From contig JAFGUF010000027.1 in NCBI GenBank assembly GCA_016938675.1, positions 1 through 64,000 on the forward strand: a DNA stretch of 64,000 bases, in the 5' to 3' direction. Positions within the stretch are counted from its first letter, which is position 1. Every line of letters starts with the position of its first letter. The notes under the pieces are model-generated. The model had not been told where the DNA came from, searched no databases, and saw only the letters and a list, made by a program, of their open reading frames with translations. Below are positions 55,626 to 64,000 of this stretch, in pieces. This stretch comes from Clostridia bacterium (GTDB taxonomy: Bacteria > Bacillota > Clostridia > Christensenellales > UMGS416). The translations under genes were made by a program, and so were the position numbers.

Positions 55626-57029
55626 ATGTTTGTTGAGATAGACCGCAATAGCAGCATATCCATTAAAAAGCAGCTATATGATGCCCTCACCTATAAAATA
55701 CTGAATAAAGAGCTTCCCGCAGGCCATAGGATGCCGTCATCACGACAGCTTTCAGATCAGCTGAGTATTGCCCGTAATACAGTAACGGAAATATATGACC
55801 AACTTGTAGCAGAATCCTATCTAAATACATATCAGGGCAGGGGAACTTTTGTAGCACAGTTAGGCGATTGCAAGATATCCTCCAGCCAGAAAAAAGACTT
55901 CAGCGAAAAAGAAGATACTTCCGATAAAGATATCATAAGTTTAGTAGCGGGCCGGCCGGATTTAGAAAGCTTTCCCGATAAACAGTGGCTGAAAGCATGC
56001 AGAGATGTTTTAGAAACTCACAGCCAAAGGTTTTTTGACTACGGCGAAACAAATGGATATACGCCGTTTAGAAAATCTCTGGTAAAATATTTAAAATATC
56101 ATAAAGGCATATATTGCAGCTATAATCAAATAATTGTAACAAACGGCACAAAGCATGCTGCATACTTGATTGCTTCAGCTTTGAAACATAAATACAGCAA
56201 AGTAATGATCGAGTCTCCAGCGGTAGATTTTATAGCCCGGACATTTCATCAAAACGGATATGACGTTACTGCTGCTCCAACGGACAATAACGGGATGATT
56301 GTAGAAAACCTTAACGAAAGCACACCTTCCCTTATTTATACGTCGCCAGCTCACCAGTTCCCTCTTGGTGGCACCATGCCGATCTGCAGGCGACAGAAAT
56401 TATTGGACTTTGCAGCTGCCAACGGCCACATTGTGCTGGAAGATGACTACGACAGCGAATTCAGATATAAAGGTGCTCCGGTTAATTCATTGTATCAGCT
56501 AAACTCAGAAAGAGTGATACATTTAGGCTCATTCAGCAAAACCCTGTCGCCTGCACTGCGCCTAGGGTATATTGTGGTTCCTGATAAATTGGTTGATGTA
56601 TTCAATGTATATCAAGATTCCGTCGGCAATCCTGTAAACACATTGAACCAAGCCGCCTTGAATGAGCTGATAACAAGCGGTGTCTATGAAAGCCATATAT
56701 ACAAAATGACCAAAGTATACAAAGCTAAAATGAAAATGCTGACGCAGAGTTTATCGGATGCTTTTGCAGAATCCATCATAATAAACGGCTGCGCAATCGG
56801 ACTGCATATATCAGTAGAATTTACTGATATAATGTTCAATATAAAAAATAAGGAAATCTTCCGCGACAATGGATTAGATATTGAACTAACATCTGAATAC
56901 AATGTTGATAAACCATCGTCCAGCTGCAATTCATTAATTATCGGTTTCGGACATCTAAATACAGAACAAATACAGCAGGCAATACAAAGGCTGAAAAAAG
57001 CCATAGATGATATAAAAAGAAAAAATTAA
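55626..57029 (+). CDS. MocR/PdxR-type regulator (GntR HTH plus aminotransferase domain)
   Basis: Transcription factor of 467 residues made of an N-terminal GntR-type winged helix (KQLYDALTYKILNKELPAGHRMPSSRQL...) and a class-I aminotransferase-like domain that binds PLP. The Schiff-base lysine lies in HLGSFSKTLSPALRLGY. Members sense PLP or amino compounds and often control vitamin B6 or GABA genes. The ATG at 55626 is preferred because AAGGAGG precedes it; an upstream open frame to 55533 would run through the operator repeats. It is followed after 10 bases by an aldo/keto reductase, so that is the likely target or partner. Confidence 0.9.
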   Translation: MFVEIDRNSSISIKKQLYDALTYKILNKELPAGHRMPSSRQLSDQLSIARNTVTEIYDQLVAESYLNTYQGRGTFVAQLGDCKISSSQKKDFSEKEDTSDKDIISLVAGRPDLESFPDKQWLKACRDVLETHSQRFFDYGETNGYTPFRKSLVKYLKYHKGIYCSYNQIIVTNGTKHAAYLIASALKHKYSKVMIESPAVDFIARTFHQNGYDVTAAPTDNNGMIVENLNESTPSLIYTSPAHQFPLGGTMPICRRQKLLDFAAANGHIVLEDDYDSEFRYKGAPVNSLYQLNSERVIHLGSFSKTLSPALRLGYIVVPDKLVDVFNVYQDSVGNPVNTLNQAALNELITSGVYESHIYKMTKVYKAKMKMLTQSLSDAFAESIIINGCAIGLHISVEFTDIMFNIKNKEIFRDNGLDIELTSEYNVDKPSSSCNSLIIGFGHLNTEQIQQAIQRLKKAIDDIKRKN

Positions 57030-57039
57030 GGAGAACAAT

Positions 57040-58188
57040 ATGCAATATCGTGAATTTGGAAAAACAGGGGAGCGCCTTAGTATTCTCGGCTTCGGTGCAA
57101 TGAGGCTTCCTGTAATTGATGATGATAGTTCAAAAATCGACTATGACAAATCAATAGAAATGGTGCGCTATGCTATAGACAACGGAGTCAACTATCTGGA
57201 CACTGCATATCCGTATCATGGCGGGAAAAGCGAAGCATTCTGTGCGGCAGTCATGAAGGATGGTTATCGTGAGAAAATAAAAATTGCTACTAAGTCCCCT
57301 GTATGGGATATAAAAAAGCATGAGGACTTCTATAGCAAACTCGACGAACAACTAAGCAACCTTGAAGTTAGTCAGATTGATTTCTATCTGCTTCACGCTT
57401 TAAACACCGACTTCTGGGAAACAATCAAAAAAAATGATTATAAAGAATTCCTGCGAAAAGGAAAAGAAGACGGTAAAATAAAGTATGCAGGCTTTTCATT
57501 CCACGATGATTTGAGCCTTTTCAAGGAAATCGTGGATGATTACGACTGGGATTTCTGCCAAATTCAGCTGAACTATATGGACGAGAATTATCAGGCAGGC
57601 CTTGAGGGACTAAAATATGCAAGTGCGAAAGGAATGGGCATAATAATAATGGAGCCTTTAAGGGGTGGGCTGCTTGCAAAAACTGAGCTGCCTGAAGCAA
57701 TCAAAAAAATATATGCCGAATCCGGAAAAAACTGGACTCCAGCACAATGGGCATTAAAATACCTTTGGAATATGGAAGATGTAGGTGTAGTCTTAAGCGG
57801 AATGAGCACTATTGAGCAGGCAAAAGAAAACGTTGCCGTAGCATCCGAAAGTACTGCTGGTTCACTTACAGATAAAGACGTCGATACCATTAGCAAGGTA
57901 AAGGACTTTTACTACTCCAGAATAAGAGTGAACTGCACCAGATGCAAGTACTGTATGCCTTGCCCTGCGGGAGTAAATATACCGGATAATTTATGGGCAT
58001 ATAATAACGATGCGATATATGATGACTTTGCTGGCTCCTGCAACCAAATTAACATGTGGATGGATAAAAGCGAAAGAGCATCAAACTGCGTTGAGTGCGG
58101 CCAATGCGAAACCCACTGCCCGCAGAATATCGAAATAATCAAGACGCTTGCAATAGTTGCGGACAAATACGAAAGTAAATCAGAATAG
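57040..58188 (+). CDS. Aldo/keto reductase with C-terminal ferredoxin-like domain
   Basis: NAD(P)H-dependent oxidoreductase of 382 residues. The TIM-barrel part has GFGAMRLP, the catalytic tetrad candidates Asp and Tyr in YLDTAYPYH, Lys in IATKSPVW and His in YLLHALN. The last 90 residues contain CTRCKYCMPCPAGV and CVECGQCETHCP, two iron-sulfur cluster motifs of a ferredoxin-like tail that is common in clostridial members. Substrate unknown. Close spacing to the MocR gene and a shared AAGGAG suggest an operon; a link to pyridoxal or another aldehyde is possible but not shown. Confidence 0.9.
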   Translation: MQYREFGKTGERLSILGFGAMRLPVIDDDSSKIDYDKSIEMVRYAIDNGVNYLDTAYPYHGGKSEAFCAAVMKDGYREKIKIATKSPVWDIKKHEDFYSKLDEQLSNLEVSQIDFYLLHALNTDFWETIKKNDYKEFLRKGKEDGKIKYAGFSFHDDLSLFKEIVDDYDWDFCQIQLNYMDENYQAGLEGLKYASAKGMGIIIMEPLRGGLLAKTELPEAIKKIYAESGKNWTPAQWALKYLWNMEDVGVVLSGMSTIEQAKENVAVASESTAGSLTDKDVDTISKVKDFYYSRIRVNCTRCKYCMPCPAGVNIPDNLWAYNNDAIYDDFAGSCNQINMWMDKSERASNCVECGQCETHCPQNIEIIKTLAIVADKYESKSE

Positions 58189-58191
58189 TAT

Positions 58192-58234
58192 AAAGGAGCT
58201 GCCCTAATATTTTCTTAAGGCAGCTCCTTTTTTT
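58192..58234 (+). terminator. Bidirectional terminator
   Basis: AAAGGAGCTGCC / GGCAGCTCCTTT stem with a loop of about 15 bases and a T run on the plus strand; A residues on the other side let it also serve the minus-strand gene that ends at 58233. Confidence 0.9.
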
Positions 58235-59399
58235 ATTTCTCTTTAGTTGACTTTACCTTTTCAATAACTGCATATATTGCCCACATAAAGGTATAGAGCA
58301 CAAATGCCAGTGTAACCATGCCTATGATATAGTATGGCGACGGCCCGAATATATCAACCAGAATATCAATGGCTGATCCTCCGGTAGGTGGATAGCTCAG
58401 GAACATATAATTGCCCGGCTCAAGAGGAGGCAGAAAAACAATCAGCCTGTTTATGGCATATACTATAGCTACGATTACCAGGCTTATAGCCATTACAATG
58501 GGCAGGTGCTTCATCTTAGGCCTGTATTTTTCTATAACTCCCAGTATCAGCACGCCAATAACTATAGCACCGTGCTTGATAAAGAAAGTCATGAAATATA
58601 AACTGGGGAATACATTGCCGCGCATTTCAGGCGTAAGCAGCGCCATGGCTGCGCCAAGGACACCCCATATAAACATGAGGCTGAAAAACCTCTGTCTGTT
58701 TTTTGAATCTTTCATGTAGAAAAGTATCATCAAAAAAGGTCCGGAAATATCGCACATGTGCAAAAATCCGTCGTAGCTGGCCTTGAAGACTCCGTTTTTA
58801 AGAAGCCATATTTTAACCGAAATATCGCAGAAAACCAAGCATAATGATATAAGAGCGTAAATAGCTTTCTTTGTTTTTTCTGTTGGATATTTTTTATATA
58901 GAAGCAATATAGCTATATATAAAATGATTACTAATGCCAATGCAATGATATGCTGCAGTGAAAACATCTCAAATCCAATGGTGCTCATATGGCTGTCTGA
59001 TATAAAGTTTAGTTTATCAAATTCATATGTACCGGCGCTGTCCGTTACAATTACGCTCAGCGTGTGATCGCCATCCTCCAGCGAAACGTTAACTGAAAAA
59101 GTGGAAAGCGTTAGTATTGTCTCGCCCTGATAGTAAATCTTCTCTCTTTCAATTGGAACCTTTTTGTTTTCGGGCATAATTTTTAGTTCGATATTTTCTA
59201 TGCCATCCTTCGAATACGCGCTTCCCTTTATCTCAATTTGCCCGCCTGTTGTCTTTTCGCTGTAGGGAAAGTAAATTTTAGCACCTTTGTTCCAGGTGTT
59301 GCTGCCTGCAGGTATGGTGCCTATTGCGCACATTATCAGCATTACTGCAATGTACAAGGCAAACAATGAGAAAAACAGTTTCTTGTTCTTAATTGCCAT
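58233..59399 (-). CDS. YwaF/TIGR02206-family membrane protein with N-terminal Ig-like domain
   Basis: Integral membrane protein of 388 residues. One N-terminal helix (about 8-29) is followed by an extracytoplasmic beta-rich domain (about 40-130, with GQIEIKGSAYSKDGIENIELKI and DGDHTLSVIVTDSAG, resembling Ig-like repeats), then seven or so helices. That part resembles the TIGR02206/YwaF family: FLHMCDISGPFLMILFYM, GVLGAAMALLTPE, FFIKHGAIVIGVL. Function of the family is unknown. It is the last gene of a minus-strand set with a C39-like peptidase and a small membrane protein; the gap to the peptidase gene is 24 bases. Confidence 0.78.
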   Translation of the reverse strand: MAIKNKKLFFSLFALYIAVMLIMCAIGTIPAGSNTWNKGAKIYFPYSEKTTGGQIEIKGSAYSKDGIENIELKIMPENKKVPIEREKIYYQGETILTLSTFSVNVSLEDGDHTLSVIVTDSAGTYEFDKLNFISDSHMSTIGFEMFSLQHIIALALVIILYIAILLLYKKYPTEKTKKAIYALISLCLVFCDISVKIWLLKNGVFKASYDGFLHMCDISGPFLMILFYMKDSKNRQRFFSLMFIWGVLGAAMALLTPEMRGNVFPSLYFMTFFIKHGAIVIGVLILGVIEKYRPKMKHLPIVMAISLVIVAIVYAINRLIVFLPPLEPGNYMFLSYPPTGGSAIDILVDIFGPSPYYIIGMVTLAFVLYTFMWAIYAVIEKVKSTKEK

Positions 59400-59423
59400 A
59401 ACAACCTCACATATATTTATAAA

Positions 59424-60071
59424 TTAGTCCGTTTTTTTGATTACTCTGTATGCATACGCCTTTCCATGTGTGCTGAGTGGAATAATGCCCTCGCTTTGCT
59501 CCAACGGGTCAATTATGTAGAATTCTCCTTCACTTGCACCTACAATCATCACCCAGTGATATATTCCAGTCCTTTTATATTTTACTTTTACTATAGGCAG
59601 GCGGCCCGCTTGCAAATCTCTCATAATATCTGCACTACTGAAAGCCTTTTTATATTGATACTCTATTCCGCTGTAAGTATCGCTTATTTTATACCAAATC
59701 AATTCACCGCTATCAGTGTATGCTCCGCTCTCTTTAAAATCATTATTTACTTCATCTGGCAGCACATCATACCCTAGATAGCAAAGGTCAGCCGCGATAA
59801 CGCATGTCAGACAGCCTTGCTCTCCCAGTGTGAACTCTGTATCTGCTAAGTATTCGCTTTTCCATCGCTCATCCGTCTGCAGATACACCTTGTCATAAAG
59901 AGGCTTTATGTCATAATCCGGCGCTAGCGTAACACCAAAGATTTTTATATATTGTCCAATAATCTGAGGCATAAACAAGAATGCCGCAGCAATTACCGCA
60001 ATTGCTATAACTAATGAAGAAATAACAAAAACCTTGTTCTTAAGAATTTTCTTAATATTCGTCATAGTCAT
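59424..60071 (-). CDS. Membrane-anchored C39-like cysteine peptidase
   Basis: Protein of 215 residues with an N-terminal anchor helix (about 13-35) and an outside catalytic-type domain of the papain-like C39 group. Candidate residues: Gln65 in YLQTDERWKS, Cys87 in GEQGCLTC, His172 in YHWVMIVGA and Asp188 in YIIDP. The order and spacing match stand-alone C39-like proteins, which are not part of bacteriocin exporters. The substrate is unknown. Its start overlaps the small membrane-protein gene by 20 bases, so they are coupled. Confidence 0.8.
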   Translation of the reverse strand: MTMTNIKKILKNKVFVISSLVIAIAVIAAAFLFMPQIIGQYIKIFGVTLAPDYDIKPLYDKVYLQTDERWKSEYLADTEFTLGEQGCLTCVIAADLCYLGYDVLPDEVNNDFKESGAYTDSGELIWYKISDTYSGIEYQYKKAFSSADIMRDLQAGRLPIVKVKYKRTGIYHWVMIVGASEGEFYIIDPLEQSEGIIPLSTHGKAYAYRVIKKTD

Positions 60072-60285
60072 CTTTCTCTTCTGCTTTAATAGCCTTTACT
60101 CTTTTAACGAGCACTACAATTAGAAGAACTGCAATAATGCTGAAGACCGCCAGAATCATAAAAGGTATAAGCAGGGTTTCTATTGTCATCTCCTCAGAAA
60201 TCAGCTTAACTATTCCCCATGCATACGCGGCAATCACCGCAATAAATATCAACGTCGCTAATATAGTAGGGACTGCTTTTTTCAT
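60052..60285 (-). CDS. Small two-helix membrane protein, function unknown
   Basis: Protein of 77 residues with two hydrophobic segments (about 6-30 and 38-62) and a charged C-terminal tail (VKAIKAEEKDDYDEY). No recognised family. Ribosome site AAAGGAG. It is the first gene of the three-gene minus-strand unit and overlaps the C39-like peptidase gene, so a role as partner or regulator of that peptidase is possible. Confidence 0.7.
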   Translation of the reverse strand: MKKAVPTILATLIFIAVIAAYAWGIVKLISEEMTIETLLIPFMILAVFSIIAVLLIVVLVKRVKAIKAEEKDDYDEY

Positions 60286-60390
60286 TTTTTTCTCCTTTTA
60301 ATCAGCAGAATTTTAAGTTGAGTATATCACATTTATATTGCTTGTTCAATCAGCTGCCAATTTGTATTCTTTGTAGAGCATTTGAACAAT

Positions 60391-61125
60391 TTAACACAGC
60401 TTGTTTTCAAATATTGCCCAAGGCTGCCATGTTACGGGCTCACCCAGCTCCTCTTCGCAGATGTACCTTGCAGCATTCTTTGCATGTATATATTCATCAA
60501 ATAGCCCACTACCATTTAGTGTGTATCCGAATTTTAAGTGAACATCTTTTTCTGCGCCGCTGCAAAACATTGAGTGAAAGGAGCTATACCCAAACTCTGC
60601 ACCCAAGACTTCGTATCCCAGAAGTGTTCCTTCCTGTATACTTGCTTTCTCTGCTATGCAGGTATATATGCCATAGTACCTATTGTTTTTGTCGATAGGT
60701 TCTGTTTCCAGGATATCATTATATTCTTCACTCGCTAATCCAAGGCTAATCAGCTTAACATCATTCAGATGCCGAAAATACTTATGATATATTTCAATGG
60801 CAGCGTCTTTATCCGAAAAAACCCCGTCCATTCCGAATTTTCCGCACATATGTAATTCCGTCATATCTTTATTTAACTTTTCTATTTCATTTATGCTGAG
60901 TTGGGTGATTATTTGATAAAGTTCTAATGCTTTGTCTCCACGCTTTGCGTTGAGATCTAAAATGCTCATGCTGTAGGGCATACTTATATTAGTACTTTCT
61001 ACAAGAATATTTGACACACATGAAGATGCTGAAATAAAATATTCAGGTACAATATCTTGATCCATATGTTTATATCTTTTTGTGGGTATAACTAACTTAT
61101 ATCCTGCTAAATAAAATTCTTGCAT
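60391..61125 (-). CDS. Hypothetical cytoplasmic protein
   Basis: A protein of 244 residues that I do not recognise. No signal peptide or membrane helix is visible. It starts MQEFYLAGYKLVIPTKRYKH; I chose this Met at 61125 because AGAGGA lies at a good distance, whereas the in-frame ATG at 61143 lies upstream of that site. Aromatic and acidic residues are frequent, and the C-terminus (EELGEPVTWQPWAIFENKLC) ends in a cysteine. The middle includes KYFRHLNDVKLISLGLASEEYNDIL. It is a single gene divergent from the MATE exporter. Confidence 0.6.
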   Translation of the reverse strand: MQEFYLAGYKLVIPTKRYKHMDQDIVPEYFISASSCVSNILVESTNISMPYSMSILDLNAKRGDKALELYQIITQLSINEIEKLNKDMTELHMCGKFGMDGVFSDKDAAIEIYHKYFRHLNDVKLISLGLASEEYNDILETEPIDKNNRYYGIYTCIAEKASIQEGTLLGYEVLGAEFGYSSFHSMFCSGAEKDVHLKFGYTLNGSGLFDEYIHAKNAARYICEEELGEPVTWQPWAIFENKLC

Positions 61126-61284
61126 AGCATTTTCCTCTCGCACTTAATTATAGCAGTTAATGAAGAGATATGCTATTTCTCTGATAAACATAGTGTGTTT
61201 TTCTGTTTATTGTGAAATTGAGCATTTCCCATGAGTTAGCAATGAATATTGCATTTTCCGAATAAGTAATGTATCATAATTTTC

Positions 61285-62637
61285 GTGAACAATTTAGAAA
61301 AAGAAACTTCCTTTGCGAACATAATTAAAATCGCCGTTCCTATTTCGCTGCAGCAGCTGCTTGCAGCTGCACTTCGCCTTGTCGATACCGGATTTATTGT
61401 GTCTCTTGGCGACGCGCCAACATCGGCTATCGGCGTCGCAGGTAAATTTTTCTTTTTAATAGATGTTACTATGTTTGGCTTTTGCTCGGGCATGATGGTA
61501 CTATCGTCGCAGTACTTCGGAATAAATGACAGCAAATCTATTAAGCAGGCTTTCGGGCTCGGGCTTCTCAATCTGTCCATCATCGGCTTGCTTGCGGCAG
61601 CCCTGTGCTTCTTTTTCCCTGCGGGTATAATATCGCTTTTTACTAATGATGTGTATGTGCAGGCAATAGGGGCAGCCTATATTAAAATTGCCGGCCTTGC
61701 CTTCATTCCAGTTTCAGTATCCATCACCTACTCTTTGCTGCTTCGATCAACCGCAAGCGTCAAGCTTCCGCTGGTTATATCAATAATAAGTGTGGGCATA
61801 AACACGATATTAAACTACCTGCTGATATTCGGCCATTTCGGTATGCCGAGATTATGGGTGAAAGGCGCAGCAATTGCAACTCTTGTTGCAGCGACTGTTC
61901 AGATGCTGCTTTATATCATAATCAGCAAACTGCAGAACAACATAACAAACGCTTCGCTATCTGAAATGATACCCAAAAGCAAAGAATTCATAAAAAAATT
62001 CTATAGAATGTCTCTGCCTGCATTGGGAAATGAGGTTTTGTGGGGAATCGGCGTATCTGTCTATGTAGTTATCCTTAGCTGGCAGGGCACTGCCAATTTC
62101 GCTGCATATACAATATTTTCAGCTTTTGACCAAATTACCTTTACCATTTTTATCGGGCTATGCTCTGCCTGCGGAGTAATTGTAGGAAAGTTAGTAGGAA
62201 GAGGAGAAAAAGAAAGAGCATATAAGTTCGGCATAGATTATATTAAATATACTGTCATCTTTTCTATGCTTTTTTCTGTATTTCTATTCATATTCGCTCC
62301 ATCACTTGTCAGTTTGATGAACCCGAACAATGAATATACCTTCAATATGGCAATCCGTGTAATTCGGATGTACACTATAATATTTCCGTTCTTTGTTATG
62401 ACATACATTGCAATTGTCGGCGTCTTTCGCTCAGCCGGAAGCCCGAAGATCGGCATGATTCTAGATGCTTTTACTGTATGGCTGATAGGCATACCTGTGG
62501 TCGCAGTTGCAGCCTTTATATTGAAGCTTCCTTTTGAATACATTTATCTTCTTACAGGTGTTGAGCAGGCAGTTAAGTTCTTTGCATGCATAATAGTATA
62601 TAAAAAGAAAAACTGGCTGATCACATTAACTAACTAA
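61285..62637 (+). CDS. MATE-family efflux transporter (GTG start)
   Basis: Twelve-helix exporter that pumps drugs or metabolites out by cation antiport, 450 residues. The N-terminal AVPISLQQLLAAALRLVDTGFIVSLGD and the repeated half starting near residue 230 (RMSLPALGNEVLWGIGVSVYVVIL) match the two MATE bundles. The start is a GTG without a clear Shine-Dalgarno sequence, so expression may be low or the start slightly different. The antiporter gene follows 19 bases after its stop and is probably cotranscribed. Confidence 0.88.
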   Translation: MNNLEKETSFANIIKIAVPISLQQLLAAALRLVDTGFIVSLGDAPTSAIGVAGKFFFLIDVTMFGFCSGMMVLSSQYFGINDSKSIKQAFGLGLLNLSIIGLLAAALCFFFPAGIISLFTNDVYVQAIGAAYIKIAGLAFIPVSVSITYSLLLRSTASVKLPLVISIISVGINTILNYLLIFGHFGMPRLWVKGAAIATLVAATVQMLLYIIISKLQNNITNASLSEMIPKSKEFIKKFYRMSLPALGNEVLWGIGVSVYVVILSWQGTANFAAYTIFSAFDQITFTIFIGLCSACGVIVGKLVGRGEKERAYKFGIDYIKYTVIFSMLFSVFLFIFAPSLVSLMNPNNEYTFNMAIRVIRMYTIIFPFFVMTYIAIVGVFRSAGSPKIGMILDAFTVWLIGIPVVAVAAFILKLPFEYIYLLTGVEQAVKFFACIIVYKKKNWLITLTN

Positions 62638-62656
62638 AAACACAAAGGGGAAAAAG

Positions 62657-63850
62657 ATGCTTACGAGTCTAGGAATAATATTAATTTCAGGCTATATCCT
62701 TGGTCTGGCCTTTGAAAAGATTAATCTGCCTTCATTGCTCGGCATGCTTATTACGGGCATTATTGTCGGCCCTTTCGCGCTAAATCTGCTGGATGAAAAT
62801 ATACTCGCAATTTCGGCTGACTTAAGGAAGTTCGCACTTATTATAATCCTTCTCAGAGCAGGGCTTGCACTGGATTTGAAGGATCTACGCCAGGTAGGGC
62901 GGCCTGCAGTGCTGCTTTGCTTTGTGCCTGCGGTTTTTGAAATAGCAGCAATCACATTGATTGCACCTCTGATCTTTGATATATCGTACCTAGAAGCTGG
63001 AATCTTGGGCACAGTAATCGCCGCAGTTTCCCCTGCAGTCGTAGTGCCTCGTATGCTGAAGCTTATAAAGGAAGGCTACGGAAGCGACAAAAAAATACCG
63101 CAGCTTATAATGGCAGGGGCTTCTGTTGATGATGTCTTCGTAATTATATTGTTTTTTACATTGCTCAAAATCTCAACCGGAGGTTCTGTAACAACCTTTG
63201 ACTTCTTTAAAGCTCCTTTGAGCATTATCCTCGGAGCAGCCTTCGGAGTAATAATCGGCTATTTCCTGAGCTATCTTTTCAGAAAGTTCCATATACGTGA
63301 TTCATCAAAAATTATCATTCTTTTGTCATTGTCCATATTGCTTGTGGCAATTGAGCCATTGACAGAGAGTTTTATTCCTTTCTCTGCTCTGCTAGGGGTT
63401 ATGTTCGCAGGCATGACAATACTAAAGCAGCTGCCTCAGGTTGCAGGCAGGCTATCTGCAAAGCTTTCCAAGCTGTGGATTGCAGCCGAGATTATTCTTT
63501 TTGTCTTAGTTGGCGCGGCAGTCGATCTATCGGTTCTTAAGGTTGTCTCCCTAAGCGCAGTTTTGCTGCTTGCATTGTCACTCACAGCCCGTATGCTGGG
63601 AGTATCCATAAGCGTTTCAGGCAGCCATCTAAACAGGAAAGAAAAGATATTCGCTATGGCAGCATATTCACCCAAAGCGACTGTGCAGGCTGCAATCGGA
63701 ACAATCCCCTTAGCCTATGGCCTAGCAAGCGGAAACATCATACTTTCAGTTGCTGTACTTTCCATTATAATAACTGCGCCTATTGGTGCACTACTTATAG
63801 ATAAGCTGAAAAATAATCTTGACAGGAGCACACATGATAACAATTCGTAA
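62657..63850 (+). CDS. Cation:proton antiporter, CPA (NhaP/KefB-like) family
   Basis: Membrane antiporter of 397 residues with about 12 helices. It has GLAFEKINLPSLLGMLITGIIVGP, typical of the CPA N-terminus, and the paired acidic motif ASVDDVF in the ion-binding helix. The C-terminal half ends with AAYSPKATVQAAIGTIPLAYGLASG, also characteristic. No TrkA-N domain is present. Sodium, potassium or another ion cannot be decided from sequence. Ribosome site AAGGGGAAA. It overlaps the next GNAT gene by 17 bases. Confidence 0.88.
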   Translation: MLTSLGIILISGYILGLAFEKINLPSLLGMLITGIIVGPFALNLLDENILAISADLRKFALIIILLRAGLALDLKDLRQVGRPAVLLCFVPAVFEIAAITLIAPLIFDISYLEAGILGTVIAAVSPAVVVPRMLKLIKEGYGSDKKIPQLIMAGASVDDVFVIILFFTLLKISTGGSVTTFDFFKAPLSIILGAAFGVIIGYFLSYLFRKFHIRDSSKIIILLSLSILLVAIEPLTESFIPFSALLGVMFAGMTILKQLPQVAGRLSAKLSKLWIAAEIILFVLVGAAVDLSVLKVVSLSAVLLLALSLTARMLGVSISVSGSHLNRKEKIFAMAAYSPKATVQAAIGTIPLAYGLASGNIILSVAVLSIIITAPIGALLIDKLKNNLDRSTHDNNS

Positions 63851-64000
63851 TGCCGAACCTGATGACGCAGCAAGCATAGCCCAACTAAATTCCAACGAAT
63901 TCGGCTATGTATACCCTGTATCAAAAACTAAATTGCAGCTTGAAAGTATCCTAAAAAAATCATCTGATAGAATTTTTGTCGTTTGCATTGATGATGAAAT
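63834..64000 (+). CDS. GNAT-family N-acetyltransferase, N-terminal part cut by the window end
   Basis: The first 55 codons of a gene that continues beyond the window. MITIRNAEPDDAASIAQLN is the standard opening (beta1-alpha1) of a GNAT domain. AGGAG precedes the ATG, which lies inside the antiporter gene. The acetyl-CoA-binding part is not visible, so the call rests on the N-terminus alone. Confidence 0.75.
   Translation, partial: MITIRNAEPDDAASIAQLNSNEFGYVYPVSKTKLQLESILKKSSDRIFVVCIDDE

Noticed and set aside
1-64000. CRISPR array, insertion sequence or prophage
   Set aside because: No regularly spaced repeats, transposase, integrase or phage structural genes were seen on either strand.

Overview
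The window looks like chromosome from an anaerobic, low-to-moderate GC, monoderm Firmicute of the class Clostridia. The supporting signs are a SCIFF ranthipeptide precursor with its radical-SAM maturase, LL-diaminopimelate aminotransferase (DapL), a probable PPi-type phosphofructokinase, alpha-type glutamine synthetase, an aldo/keto reductase with a ferredoxin tail, many lipoproteins with Clostridia-like lipoboxes, strong AGGAGG ribosome binding sites and consensus TTGACA/TATAAT promoters. I cannot name the species. I see no insertion sequences, prophage or CRISPR array.

Layout. The left edge holds an rRNA-type promoter and leader firing leftward out of the window. Next come a PD-(D/E)XK/XPD-like helicase (minus strand), two tandem CapA-like surface proteins, rplM-rpsI, a GNAT enzyme, trxB, the SCIFF pair scfA-scfB and a phosphofructokinase. 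After a minus-strand pair (Cys-rich protein and acyltransferase) lies a nitrogen-assimilation block: amt, glnA, an ANTAR antiterminator protein, gltB and gltD, followed by the lysine/peptidoglycan genes dapF and dapL. From 25.5 to 39.5 kb everything is on the minus strand. It starts with an acidic lipoprotein, continues with the core information-processing cluster rpoB-rpoC, rplGB, rpsL, rpsG, fusA, tuf, and is followed to 43.1 kb by three more secreted lipoproteins. Then come a divergent class-1 isoprenoid-fold protein, thpR, tRNA-Leu(GAG) with a nearby broken 5'-half copy, a four-gene ABC transporter operon, a TetR regulator, lon, a MocR-type regulator with an aldo/keto reductase, a minus-strand membrane/C39-peptidase operon, a MATE exporter, a CPA-type antiporter and the beginning of a GNAT gene.

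How genes work together. Amt imports ammonium, GlnA and GltBD assimilate it, and the ANTAR protein probably acts on RNA hairpins in the amt and glnA leaders; hexaloop hairpins with A at loop position 1 and G at position 4 are visible in both. DapL and DapF carry out the last two steps to meso-diaminopimelate. ScfB should install thioether bridges in ScfA. The minus-strand block has separate promoters for rpoBC and for the str-type operon (rplGB-rpsL-rpsG-fusA-tuf).

The most unusual system is the operon at 45.8-52.3 kb. Its two permeases resemble DppB and DppC of peptide/nickel ABC transporters, but each is fused to an extracytoplasmic domain that resembles an M28 peptidase. The domain is N-terminal in the first protein and C-terminal in the second. 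In both domains nearly all metal-binding and catalytic residues are replaced, and there is no separate substrate-binding protein. My inference is a transporter that uses dead peptidase domains as built-in receptors. Just downstream, a TetR gene has an 18-bp operator inside its own promoter, and a near-identical copy lies in front of lon, which suggests that this TetR represses lon.
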